Assembly (NCBI RefSeq): GCF_000310145.2
Contig: NZ_AMXA01000032.1
Location: 1-44,064 of the forward strand
Length of the DNA: 44,064 bases
Direction: 5' to 3'
Source: Thauera sp. 28
GTDB lineage: Bacteria; Pseudomonadota; Gammaproteobacteria; Burkholderiales; Rhodocyclaceae
Positions 36,645 through 44,064 of this stretch are shown piece after piece. The position numbers and the translations under genes were made by a program. Numbering within the stretch: position 1 is the first letter of the stretch; every line of letters begins with the position of its first letter. The notes beneath the pieces are model-generated. The model was given only the letters and a program-made list of their open reading frames with translations, had not been told where the DNA came from and ran no database searches.

Positions 36645-37736
36645 ATGAGTCTTGATCAGGAAACCGTAACCGAAGCCCTCCGCCAGCTGATCGACCCGAA
36701 CACGGGCAAGGATTTCATTACCGGGCGCAGCATCCGCAATCTGGTGGTCGAGGGCGGCAGCGTTCGCTTCGACGTCGAACTGGGGTATCCGGCGAAGAGC
36801 CAGCATGAGCCGATCCGGGCCTTGCTCGCGGATGCGCTGGCCAAGTTGCCCGGCGTGACCAGCGTAGAAGCGCGCGTCAGCAGCAAGGTGGTGGCCCATG
36901 CAGTGCAGCAGGGGGTAAAGCTGCTGCCGGGCGTGCGCAACATCATCGCAGTGGCTTCGGGCAAGGGCGGTGTCGGCAAGAGCACGACGGCGGTCAACCT
37001 GGCATTGGCGCTGGCGGCCGAGGGCGCGCGCGTGGGTATCCTCGATGCCGACATCTATGGGCCATCGCAGCCCCAGATGCTGGGCATCGGTGACCAGCGT
37101 CCGGTGTCGGACGATGGCAAGACCATGATCCCGCTCGAGGCCTACGGCCTGCAGGCGATGTCGATCGGCTTCCTGATCGAGCAGGATACGCCGATGGTGT
37201 GGCGCGGCCCGATGGCAACGCAGGCCCTCAACCAGTTGCTCAAGGACACCGCCTGGCACGACCTCGACTATCTCGTCATCGACATGCCGCCGGGTACCGG
37301 AGACATCCAGCTCACGCTGTCGCAGAGCGTGCCCGTAACCGGGGCTGTGATCGTCACCACGCCGCAGGACATCGCCTTGCTCGACGCACGCAAGGGGGTG
37401 AAGATGTTCGAGAAGGTGGGGGTGCCCATCCTCGGCGTGGTCGAGAACATGAGCATCCACATCTGTTCGAAGTGCGGCCACGAGGAGCACATCTTCGGGC
37501 AGGGCGGGGGCGAGAAGATGTGTGCCGATTTCGACACCCCCTTCCTTGGCGCCTTGCCGCTCGACATCCAGATCCGCTCCGAGGCCGATAGCGGGGCCCC
37601 CACCGTGGTGGCCGATCCGGACGGCCGCATTGCTGCGCTCTACAAGCAGATCGCGCGCAAGGTCGCGGTGCGTATTGCAGAGAAGGCCAAGGACATGACC
37701 CACAAGTTCCCTAACATCGTGGTCAAGAACAGCTGA
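36645..37736 (+). CDS. apbC: Iron-sulfur cluster carrier protein ApbC (Mrp/NBP35 family)
   Basis: A 363-residue P-loop ATPase that binds and hands over iron-sulfur clusters. The N-terminal MIP18/DUF59 domain spans residues ~5-85 ([17 protein letters not shown]). The ATPase part has [20 protein letters not shown] (deviant Walker A), [18 protein letters not shown] and [20 protein letters not shown]. The cluster-ligand CxxC is in [19 protein letters not shown]. The start is supported by AAGGA upstream; longer in-frame starts cross the promoter region. It acts in the cytosol as a homodimer. Confidence 0.96.
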   Translation: MSLDQETVTEALRQLIDPNTGKDFITGRSIRNLVVEGGSVRFDVELGYPAKSQHEPIRALLADALAKLPGVTSVEARVSSKVVAHAVQQGVKLLPGVRNIIAVASGKGGVGKSTTAVNLALALAAEGARVGILDADIYGPSQPQMLGIGDQRPVSDDGKTMIPLEAYGLQAMSIGFLIEQDTPMVWRGPMATQALNQLLKDTAWHDLDYLVIDMPPGTGDIQLTLSQSVPVTGAVIVTTPQDIALLDARKGVKMFEKVGVPILGVVENMSIHICSKCGHEEHIFGQGGGEKMCADFDTPFLGALPLDIQIRSEADSGAPTVVADPDGRIAALYKQIARKVAVRIAEKAKDMTHKFPNIVVKNS

Positions 37737-37791
37737 GTTCACGGGCCGGGCGTGCGGGATGCTGCAGGAGGGCAGCTCGCGCGCGATGCCC

Positions 37792-37820
37792 TTTCCTGCG
37801 GCGCGCGCTTGCCCTACACT
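37792..37820 (+). promoter_or_regulatory. Candidate dcd promoter
   Basis: TTTCCT (37792-37797, 3 of 6) and TACACT (37815-37820, 4 of 6) are spaced by 17 bases, 46 bases before the dcd start. Confidence 0.35.
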
Positions 37821-37866
37821 CACGCGCTTTGAAACCGGCCCCCGGGGCCGCACTGGAAACGCGCCG

Positions 37867-38433
37867 ATGTCCATCAAGTCCGACAAGTGGATCCGCCGCA
37901 TGGCCGACGAGGCCGGCATGATCGAGCCGTTCGCGCCGGAGTTGGTGCGTAGCAACGACAGCGGCCGCATCGTCTCCTACGGCACGTCAAGCTATGGCTA
38001 CGACGTGCGCGTGGCCAACGAATTCAAGATCTTCACCAACATCAACTCGACCATCGTCGATCCGAAGGATTTCGACGCGCGCAACTTCGTCGATTTCACT
38101 GGCGACGTATGCATCATCCCGCCGAATTCCTTTGCGCTGGCGCGTACGGTCGAGTACTTCCGCATTCCGCGCAGCGTGCTGACGGTGTGCCTGGGCAAGA
38201 GCACCTACGCGCGCTGCGGCATCATCGTCAACGTCACCCCGCTCGAACCGGAGTGGGAGGGCCATGTGACGCTCGAGTTCTCCAATACCACGCCGCTGCC
38301 GGCCAAGATCTACGCCAACGAAGGCGTTGCGCAGATGCTCTTCTTCGAGTCGGACGACGTGTGTGAAACGTCCTACAAGGACCGGGGTGGCAAGTACCTC
38401 GGACAGACTGGCGTGACCCTGCCCAAGATCTGA
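37867..38433 (+). CDS. dcd: dCTP deaminase
   Basis: Deaminates dCTP to dUTP, the main route to dTMP precursors in many proteobacteria. The 188-residue trimeric enzyme shows [20 protein letters not shown] at the start, [38 protein letters not shown] (with the conserved Ser/Arg of the phosphate and catalytic region), and [20 protein letters not shown], which contains the catalytic Glu. The C-terminus ends in [12 protein letters not shown]. It is followed by a good intrinsic terminator. Functionally it links to thyA and nrdR in the same window. Confidence 0.97.
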   Translation: MSIKSDKWIRRMADEAGMIEPFAPELVRSNDSGRIVSYGTSSYGYDVRVANEFKIFTNINSTIVDPKDFDARNFVDFTGDVCIIPPNSFALARTVEYFRIPRSVLTVCLGKSTYARCGIIVNVTPLEPEWEGHVTLEFSNTTPLPAKIYANEGVAQMLFFESDDVCETSYKDRGGKYLGQTGVTLPKI

Positions 38434-38462
38434 GCGCTGGCGTGTGCCACCACTGCATGAAC

Positions 38463-38493
38463 GGGGCCGCCTGACGGCCCCTTGTGCTTTTTC
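38463..38493 (+). terminator. Intrinsic terminator after dcd
   Basis: GGGGCCG (38463-38469) and CGGCCCC (38475-38481) form a perfect 7-bp GC stem with a 5-base loop, followed by the T-rich TTGTGCTTTTTC. It lies 30 bases after the dcd stop. Confidence 0.8.
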
Positions 38494-38582
38494 GAACCAC
38501 TTTCGGTAACGTGCAGGCAACGCTCGACGAGTAAATTGCCTGTTTTGTCCGTCCCGCAAGGACCCCGCTGGAGAGGACCAGG

Positions 38583-40826
38583 ATGAAATTCCATTTCCCC
38601 ATCATCATCATCGACGAGGATTTCCGCTCGGAGAATACGTCCGGACTGGGGATCCGCGCGCTTGCCAAGGCGATCGAGGACGAGGGCATGGAGGTGCTGG
38701 GCGTCACCAGCTACGGCGACCTGACTTCGTTTGCCCAGCAGCAGAGCCGCGGATCGACGTTCATTCTGTCGATCGACGACGAGGAGTTCTCGTCGCCCGA
38801 GGCCTCGGCCAAGGCGATTGCCGATCTGCGCGCATTCGTGGTCGAGATTCGCTTCCGCAATGCGGACATCCCGATCTTCCTGCACGGCGAGACGCGCACC
38901 ACGCGGCACATCCCCAACGATGTACTGCGCGAGATGCACGGCTTCATCCACATGTTCGAAGATACGCCGGAGTTCATCGCTCGCTATGTGGTGCGCGAGG
39001 CGAAGAACTACCTCGATTCGCTGGCACCGCCGTTCTTCCGTGCGCTCACGCACTACGCGGCCGACAGCTCGTATTCATGGCACTGCCCGGGGCACTCGGG
39101 CGGCGTCGCCTTCCTCAAGAGCCCGGTGGGGCAGATGTTCCACCAGTTCTTCGGTGAGAACATGCTGCGCGCGGACGTGTGCAATGCGGTCGACGAACTC
39201 GGCCAACTGCTCGACCACACCGGCCCGGTGGCGGCCTCGGAGCGCAACGCGGCGCGCATCTTCAACTGCGATCACCTGTACTTCGTCACCAACGGCACAT
39301 CGACCTCGAACAAGATGGTGTGGCACACCACGGTCGCGCCCGGTGACATCGTCGTGGTGGACCGCAACTGCCACAAGTCCATCCTCCACTCGATCATCAT
39401 GACCGGCGCGGTACCGGTGTTCCTGACGCCGACGCGCAACCATTACGGCATCATCGGACCGATTCCGCTCGAGGAGTTCTCGGTCGAGAATATCCAGAAG
39501 AAGATCGAGGCGAACCCTTTCGCACGTGAAGCCAAGAGCAAGAAGCCGCGTATCCTCACCATCACCCAGTCGACCTATGACGGCGTGGTGTACAACGTCG
39601 AGACGATCAAGGACATGCTCGACGGCGAGATCGATACGCTGCACTTCGACGAAGCCTGGCTGCCCCATGCGGCGTTCCACGATTTCTACGGCGATTACCA
39701 CGCCATCGGCGCCGATCGTCCGCGCTGCCGCGAGTCGATGGTGTTCTCGACCCAATCCACGCACAAGCTGCTGGCCGGCCTGAGCCAGGCCTCGCAGATC
39801 CTGGTGCAGGACTCGCAGACGCGCAAGCTCGATCGCGACATCTTCAACGAGGCCTACCTGATGCATACCTCGACCTCGCCACAGTACGCGATCATCGCCT
39901 CCTGCGACGTCGCTGCGGCGATGATGGAGGCGCCTGGCGGGCCGGCGCTGGTCAATGAGTCGCTGTCGGAGGCTGTCGAGTTCCGCCGCGCAATGCGCAA
40001 GGTCGACGCCGAGTTCGGCGATGACGACTGGTGGTTCAAGGTGTGGGGGCCGGAGTTCCTGGCCGAAGAGGGTATCGGTACGCGTGAAGACTGGACCCTT
40101 AAGGCGGGCGAGCGCTGGCATGGTTTCGGAGACCTGGCCGATGGCTTCAACATCCTTGACCCGATCAAGGCCACGATCATCACGCCGGGCCTCAACATGG
40201 ACGGAGACTTCGCCGAGCATACGGGCATTCCGGCGGCGATCGTCACCAAGTATCTCGCCGAGCACGGCATCATTGTCGAGAAGACCGGGCTCTATTCCTT
40301 CTTCATCATGTTCACCATCGGTATCACCAAGGGCCGCTGGAACACCATGGTGACGGAGTTGCAGCAGTTCAAGGACGACTACGACCGCAACCAGCCGCTA
40401 TGGCGGGTGATGCCCGAGTTCATCGCCAAGCACCCGCGCTACGAGCGCGTGGGCCTGAAGGATCTCTGCGACCAGATCCACAGCTTCTACAAGGCGCATG
40501 ATGTCGCGCGCCTGACCACGGAGATGTACTTGTCGGACATGGTGCCGGCAATGAAGCCTGCCAATGCCTTTGCGAAGATGGCTCACCGTGAGATCGAGCG
40601 CGTGGCTCTGGACGAGCTCGAGGGTCGGGTCACCGCGATGCTGGTAACCCCTTATCCGCCGGGTATTCCGCTGCTCATCCCGGGCGAGCGCTTCAACGCC
40701 ACGATTGTGCGCTACCTCAAGTTCGCGCGCGATTTCAATGCCCGCTTCCCTGGCTTTGAGACTGATATCCATGGTCTCGTGAAGGGCGAAGATGGGCGCT
40801 ACCACGTCGACTGCGTTGCCGACTGA
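38583..40826 (+). CDS. Arginine/lysine/ornithine decarboxylase (fold I, AdiA/LdcC type)
   Basis: A 747-residue PLP enzyme. The N-terminal wing domain (FHFPIIIIDEDFRSENTSGL) resembles a receiver fold. The aminotransferase-like core has SYSWHCPGHSGGVAFLKSPV and LYFVTNGTSTSNKMVWHTTV, and the Schiff-base lysine in STQSTHKLLAGLSQAS. The C-terminal domain includes TPYPPGIPLLIPGERF. The sequence type is close to AdiA arginine decarboxylase, but arginine versus lysine specificity cannot be fixed by eye. No antiporter gene (adiC/cadB) is adjacent, so a biosynthetic role in polyamine formation is as likely as acid resistance. The start is preceded by GGAGAGGA. A strong bidirectional terminator follows. 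Confidence 0.93.
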   Translation: MKFHFPIIIIDEDFRSENTSGLGIRALAKAIEDEGMEVLGVTSYGDLTSFAQQQSRGSTFILSIDDEEFSSPEASAKAIADLRAFVVEIRFRNADIPIFLHGETRTTRHIPNDVLREMHGFIHMFEDTPEFIARYVVREAKNYLDSLAPPFFRALTHYAADSSYSWHCPGHSGGVAFLKSPVGQMFHQFFGENMLRADVCNAVDELGQLLDHTGPVAASERNAARIFNCDHLYFVTNGTSTSNKMVWHTTVAPGDIVVVDRNCHKSILHSIIMTGAVPVFLTPTRNHYGIIGPIPLEEFSVENIQKKIEANPFAREAKSKKPRILTITQSTYDGVVYNVETIKDMLDGEIDTLHFDEAWLPHAAFHDFYGDYHAIGADRPRCRESMVFSTQSTHKLLAGLSQASQILVQDSQTRKLDRDIFNEAYLMHTSTSPQYAIIASCDVAAAMMEAPGGPALVNESLSEAVEFRRAMRKVDAEFGDDDWWFKVWGPEFLAEEGIGTREDWTLKAGERWHGFGDLADGFNILDPIKATIITPGLNMDGDFAEHTGIPAAIVTKYLAEHGIIVEKTGLYSFFIMFTIGITKGRWNTMVTELQQFKDDYDRNQPLWRVMPEFIAKHPRYERVGLKDLCDQIHSFYKAHDVARLTTEMYLSDMVPAMKPANAFAKMAHREIERVALDELEGRVTAMLVTPYPPGIPLLIPGERFNATIVRYLKFARDFNARFPGFETDIHGLVKGEDGRYHVDCVAD

Positions 40827-40848
40827 GCGCGCTCGTAGCCGCAACACG

Positions 40849-40879
40849 TGAAAAAGGGCCGCTGAGCGGCCCTTTTTCA
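40849..40879. terminator. Bidirectional intrinsic terminator between decarboxylase and folA
   Basis: AAAAAGGGCCGC (40851-40862) and GCGGCCCTTTTT (40866-40877) form a perfect 12-bp stem with a TGA loop, extendable by two pairs. The A- and T-runs make it work in both directions for these convergent genes. Confidence 0.92.
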
Positions 40880-40893
40880 TTTTCTTCGCGGGC

Positions 40894-41394
40894 TCAGCAG
40901 CGCTGGTATTCGACGAAGTCGAAGTCGTACTCGTTGTCGGTATCGGCCGTGCGTGCGTCGCGACGCAGTTCGATGAACTGCGAGCGGTCCAGCATCGGGA
41001 AGTGCGCGTCGCCGTCAACGTCTGCCCACACCTCGGTCAACACCATGCGGTCGGCCTGCCTGAGCAGGGTGTTGTAGAGCTGAGCGCCACCAATCACGAA
41101 CAAGGTGCTGGCGCCGGCTGCGGCTGCAATGGCGGCTTGAGGGTCATGGAAGACTTCGGCGCCGTCCGCGGTGAACGCGGGGTCGCGGGTGACCACCATG
41201 TTGCGCCGTCCGGGCAGCGGGCGTCCCAGGGACGTCCACGTGTTGCGGCCCATCAGGATGGGGTGTCCCATGGTCAGGGTGCGGAAATGCTGCAGGTCAG
41301 CCTTGAGGCGCCAGGGCAGTCCGTTGTCGCGCCCGATCACCCCGTTGCGGGCGACTGCTGCGACGATCACGATCTCGGGGGTATTGTCATTCAT
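40894..41394 (-). CDS. folA: Dihydrofolate reductase
   Basis: Reduces dihydrofolate to tetrahydrofolate with NADPH, regenerating the cofactor used up by ThyA. The 166-residue protein has [20 protein letters not shown] (substrate loop with Trp/Arg), the hydride-site Asp in [20 protein letters not shown] and [20 protein letters not shown]. The NADPH loop is [14 protein letters not shown]. The start ATG overlaps the thyA stop in an ATGA, so the two are translationally coupled. An in-frame extension upstream to 41895 lies wholly inside thyA and is not real. Confidence 0.97.
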   Translation of the reverse strand: MNDNTPEIVIVAAVARNGVIGRDNGLPWRLKADLQHFRTLTMGHPILMGRNTWTSLGRPLPGRRNMVVTRDPAFTADGAEVFHDPQAAIAAAAGASTLFVIGGAQLYNTLLRQADRMVLTEVWADVDGDAHFPMLDRSQFIELRRDARTADTDNEYDFDFVEYQRC

Positions 41395-42185
41395 ATGGCA
41401 ACAGGGGCCTTGATGTGCGGGTGGGGGTCGTAACCATCGAGGGCGAAGTCCTCGAAGCGGAACGCCAGGATGTCTTTCACCTGCGGGTTGAGTACGAGCC
41501 GCGGCAAGGCGCGCGGCGTGCGGCTGAGCTGCTCGCGAGCCTGTTCGAGGTGATTCATGTAGAGATGGCAATCTCCACCCGTCCAGACAAAATCGGCGAC
41601 TTCGAGTTCGCACGCCTGTGCAACCATGTGGGTCAGCAAGGCGTAGGAAGCAATATTGAAGGGCACGCCGAGGAAGATGTCCGCACTGCGCTGATACAAC
41701 TGGCAAGACAGTTTGCCGTTCGCGACGTAGAACTGAAAAAGGGCGTGGCAGGGCGGCAGTGCCATGTTGTCGACCTCGCCTGGGTTCCACGCGGACACGA
41801 TGTGGCGGCGGGAGTCGGGGTTGCGCCGGATGCCCTCTACCAGACGGGCGATCTGGTCGATGCTGCGACCGTCGGCTGTCTCCCACCGGCGCCATTGCTT
41901 GCCGTACACCGGGCCAAGCTCACCATCGGGCGCTGCCCACTCGTCCCAGATCGACACCCCATTCTCCTTCAGGTAGCGAATGTTGGTATCGCCTTGCAGG
42001 AACCACAGCAGTTCGTGAATGATCGAGCGCGTATGGAGCTTCTTGGTCGTGACCAATGGAAAGCCGGCGCGCAGATCAAATCGCATCTGCCAACCGAACA
42101 CGGACAGGGTGCCTGTCCCAGTGCGGTCAGTTTTTGCATCACCGTGCTCGAGCACATGCCGCATCAGATCCAGGTACTGTTGCAT
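41391..42185 (-). CDS. thyA: Thymidylate synthase
   Basis: Methylates dUMP to dTMP using methylene-tetrahydrofolate, which comes from the GlyA reaction. The 264 residues equal the E. coli length. Canonical blocks: [40 protein letters not shown], the active-site Cys in [40 protein letters not shown], and the C-terminal [13 protein letters not shown]. It is first in the thyA-folA pair. A good -10 (TAAAAT) lies just upstream at 42211-42216. Confidence 0.98.
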   Translation of the reverse strand: MQQYLDLMRHVLEHGDAKTDRTGTGTLSVFGWQMRFDLRAGFPLVTTKKLHTRSIIHELLWFLQGDTNIRYLKENGVSIWDEWAAPDGELGPVYGKQWRRWETADGRSIDQIARLVEGIRRNPDSRRHIVSAWNPGEVDNMALPPCHALFQFYVANGKLSCQLYQRSADIFLGVPFNIASYALLTHMVAQACELEVADFVWTGGDCHLYMNHLEQAREQLSRTPRALPRLVLNPQVKDILAFRFEDFALDGYDPHPHIKAPVAI

Positions 42186-42210
42186 CGCTTCATCTCGTGT
42201 AAAAGCGTGA

Positions 42211-42216
42211 TTTTAG
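42211..42216 (-). promoter_or_regulatory. Candidate -10 element for thyA-folA
   Basis: The minus strand reads TAAAAT preceded by GGGC, 25 bases ahead of the thyA start. The -35 is weak. The rest of the 283-base divergent gap (to 42468) holds no credible gene and no clear promoter for the downstream gene. Confidence 0.45.
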
Positions 42217-42468
42217 CCCGCAATGAAAACGTCGCCAGCGATCCGTGTCGGTGTGTCCCGGTGGGCCTACGGCGGAGTGATGATAGGGCCTCCCGCGCGC
42301 GGCGTGCGGATGCCCTGGCGACGGGGCGCAAGCCCAGGCGCCGAGCGGCGTGCAGGGCGAACATTGTGCTAAGCTCGACTATATGAAATATGCGCAGGTC
42401 CGACTTGCGCGAAGCCGGAGGCTGTCCGCGTACGAGCCGCCGCGATCTGGGGGGCAGGGGTGGATAAT

Positions 42469-43878
42469 ATGGCAGCGACGCTCGATTTCACGCCTGCCGG
42501 GGTGTTGGCGGGTGGAGGTAATCCTGTCGCTGGGCTGGAGGCAGCCACAGCCACCCTGCGTGCCCTCTACAAGCCTGGTAGTCCGCGAGCCGAGGCCGCC
42601 GGCTTCTCGGTGGCATCCGCCTTTGACGATGCGTTGCGTACGGCTATCGAGCGCGCAGCGCCGCTCTCGGTGGCGCGTGGTGTCGAGCGCGACCCGAGTC
42701 GCGGTGCAAATTGGTGGGGGCGGTGGCTTGCCGGTGTTCGTGACGCATCAATGGCTGTCTGCGATGCCTACTGGTGCATATCACCGGAGGCGTTGGCAGC
42801 GGCGGGGAACGGAACCGTTCGTCTGCGTCTTGCCGGCAGTCTCGTAGAGGCCATCAAGTGGTCGGCCTGCGATCGCTTCAGTCCGGACGAGGTGCTCTGG
42901 CAGCGCCTGTCAGGCTTGCTCGTTGAAACCGTCAGCGCGGACGCAGGCCTGATCGTGGGCGACGTGCCCGGGGTGGCGCGAGAGTTTCTGCGTGCTGTTG
43001 CCTATCACAGCGTTGGTCTTGATCAGCTGGAGCTGGATCGAGCGCTCGCCATGGTCCATCTCGTCGATACCTGCGTACCTTTTCTGTCTCTTGGCTCTGC
43101 CGTATCGGGGGCGCCCCAGTACGTGATAGACCTCGGTGCCGGGGGCGCACCGCAGCGGCGGTATTCGACTGGCGCTGTCAGTCAGCTGTGCTTTGCTCCC
43201 TGGGGGGCCGACGAGCTGCTGGTTGGTTTCGAGCGGCAGCTCGCTGAAGGTAACGTGCCGCTCGTTTTTGGCAAGCTTCCCCGTGAGCTGATGCTGGAGG
43301 CCGTAAGGAGGCTGCGCAATCAGTGGTCCAGGACGCCCCCGGTTCGCTTGCGCAAGCGTTATGCGCAGGATGCTACGGTGGAGATCACACGCGGACTGAT
43401 GGAGTTGCGTCAGGTGCTTGCTGGTGAGGTGCGGCAGCTCGCGAGAGTCTGGCGGGTCTGCGACCTCAGTCGGAGCGGCCTGCAGATAAGGGCTGCAAGC
43501 GACCCCTCTGGTGCTTGGCCTGACGTCGGTGAGTTGCTTGGAGTCCGCTTCACCGATGGCGAGGGCTGGCAACTCGCCGTCGTCAGGCGCCTTCAGATGT
43601 GGCCCGATCATGCCCGCCTCGGACTTGAGCTGGTGTCACGTCATCCGGTGCTGGTTGTACTGGATGATGGTCGGCTCTCAATTGAGGCGCTGCTGTGCGA
43701 TCAGCCTGCGCGCGGGGAGGCTGTGCGCCTGCTGCTGGGGCCGGAAGAGGCGGTGGGCACGGAGACCGTGTTCATGAAGCACGGTGGGGGGGTGCTCAAA
43801 CTACGCTTGCTTGGGGAGCAGCCCTCGCCGTTTGGTGACGCTCGAGGTTACCGGCTGCAAGTGTTTCAGGTTGGCTGA
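42469..43878 (+). CDS. Uncharacterised protein with PilZ-like C-terminal domain
   Basis: I do not recognise the protein as a whole. The ATG at 42469 follows AGGGGTGG by 5 bases; a GTG at 42460 is an alternative. The product has 469 residues, no signal peptide and no clear membrane helix. Residues ~1-280 are mixed helix/strand with no known motif. From about residue 290 to 400 a PilZ-like domain is suggested: R293-LRK-R297 fits the RxxxR motif and D332-LSRSG-337 fits the (D/N)xSxxG motif, followed by LQIRAAS, a strand around GVRFTDGEGWQLAVVRRLQM and RLGLELVS. PilZ domains usually bind cyclic di-GMP. The remaining ~70 residues are unassigned. It looks somewhat less GC-biased than its neighbours. 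Confidence 0.78.
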   Translation: MAATLDFTPAGVLAGGGNPVAGLEAATATLRALYKPGSPRAEAAGFSVASAFDDALRTAIERAAPLSVARGVERDPSRGANWWGRWLAGVRDASMAVCDAYWCISPEALAAAGNGTVRLRLAGSLVEAIKWSACDRFSPDEVLWQRLSGLLVETVSADAGLIVGDVPGVAREFLRAVAYHSVGLDQLELDRALAMVHLVDTCVPFLSLGSAVSGAPQYVIDLGAGGAPQRRYSTGAVSQLCFAPWGADELLVGFERQLAEGNVPLVFGKLPRELMLEAVRRLRNQWSRTPPVRLRKRYAQDATVEITRGLMELRQVLAGEVRQLARVWRVCDLSRSGLQIRAASDPSGAWPDVGELLGVRFTDGEGWQLAVVRRLQMWPDHARLGLELVSRHPVLVVLDDGRLSIEALLCDQPARGEAVRLLLGPEEAVGTETVFMKHGGGVLKLRLLGEQPSPFGDARGYRLQVFQVG

Positions 43879-43983
43879 TAGTCATCCGCCCTTGGTGTTC
43901 GAGCAGGCATCGACTGAGCGGCGCCGGTCGCGATTGGATGCCCAGGCTCGCTACCTTGCTGAAGTTCGGCTGCATGCATCCAT

Positions 43984-44044
43984 TTAAAACCTTGATCGTT
44001 ATTTTTCTTGACGGTATGGATTGGGTGTCTATAATGCGCACCTC
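43984..44044 (+). promoter_or_regulatory. Strong stable-RNA-type promoter with AT-rich UP-like element
   Basis: TTGACG (44008-44013) and TATAAT (44030-44035) are 16 bases apart. The -10 is followed by a GC-rich discriminator (GCGCACC). An AT-rich stretch at 43984-44007 occupies the UP-element position. This is the pattern of rRNA or tRNA operon promoters; the gene lies beyond the window. Between 43879 and 43983 I see nothing coding. Confidence 0.72.
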
Positions 44045-44064
44045 TTCAGCGCTGCAGCGGTTTC

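Noticed and set aside
35910-37970. A 686-residue minus-strand frame joining the OmpA-type gene to the region opposite apbC
   Set aside because: Only the last 195 residues are a lipoprotein with its own signal peptide; the rest is antisense to apbC.
42186-42459. Small gene in the thyA divergent gap
   Set aside because: Short frames here have no ribosome site and Arg-rich, family-less products.

Overview
The window is a stretch of GC-rich, densely coding bacterial chromosome carrying mostly housekeeping genes. Gene content and order (envC-ctpA-moeB, glyA-nrdR-ribD, pmbA/darP divergent, thyA-folA, a TakP-type TRAP transporter, an AdiA-type decarboxylase) suggest a betaproteobacterium, most likely of the Thauera/Azoarcus group (Rhodocyclales). 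The genus is an inference from memory of family sequences and gene order, not from a search. I see no insertion sequence, prophage, CRISPR array, rRNA or tRNA gene. The only clearly mobile-type module is a small vapBC toxin-antitoxin pair.

Layout. 2-3240 (+): the end of envC, ctpA, a small unknown gene and a moeB-like gene in one tight operon covering cell division/envelope proteolysis and E1-like sulfur-carrier activation. 3268-6168 (-): glyA-nrdR-ribD. 6273-10387 (-): a complete TRAP transporter (dctP-dctQ-dctM) of the 2-oxoacid TakP type with a histidine phosphatase coupled to its end. 10512-14352: pmbA (-) divergent from darP-mog-methyltransferase (+). 14339-15963 (-): msrP-msrQ periplasmic methionine sulfoxide repair. 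16127-18386 (+): a DAHP synthase gene, then dinB. 18390-19747: cobalamin adenosyltransferase (-), then vapBC (+). 19810-25923: alaS (+), an orphan parA (-) and maeB (+). 26022-31805 (+): outer-membrane phospholipase, a quinone oxidoreductase and dnaE. 31824-36497 (-): an OmpA-type lipoprotein gene, metG and a sulP anion transporter with a structured leader. 36645-40826 (+): apbC, dcd and an arginine/lysine/ornithine decarboxylase. 40894-42185 (-): thyA-folA. 42469-43878 (+): an unrecognised protein with a PilZ-like C-terminal domain. The window ends on a strong stable-RNA-type promoter at 44008-44035.

Shared themes: three genes concern molybdenum cofactor or its use (moeB-like, mog, msrP). 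Folate/one-carbon genes appear twice (glyA; thyA-folA), nucleotide pools are served by nrdR, dcd and thyA, and replication by dnaE and dinB. Promoters recognisable by eye mostly have a -10 of the form TA(G/T/A)AAT preceded by G/C.

The least explained parts are non-coding or small. A leader ahead of sulP can hide its Shine-Dalgarno sequence in a 9-bp stem. Two mutually exclusive hairpins lie between dctP and dctQ. The gene between ctpA and moeB has a ferredoxin-like/HMA-like core and a His/Asp cluster. A phospholipase carries Asp where the Escherichia coli enzyme has its catalytic Asn. The PilZ-like protein has a large unknown N-terminal region.
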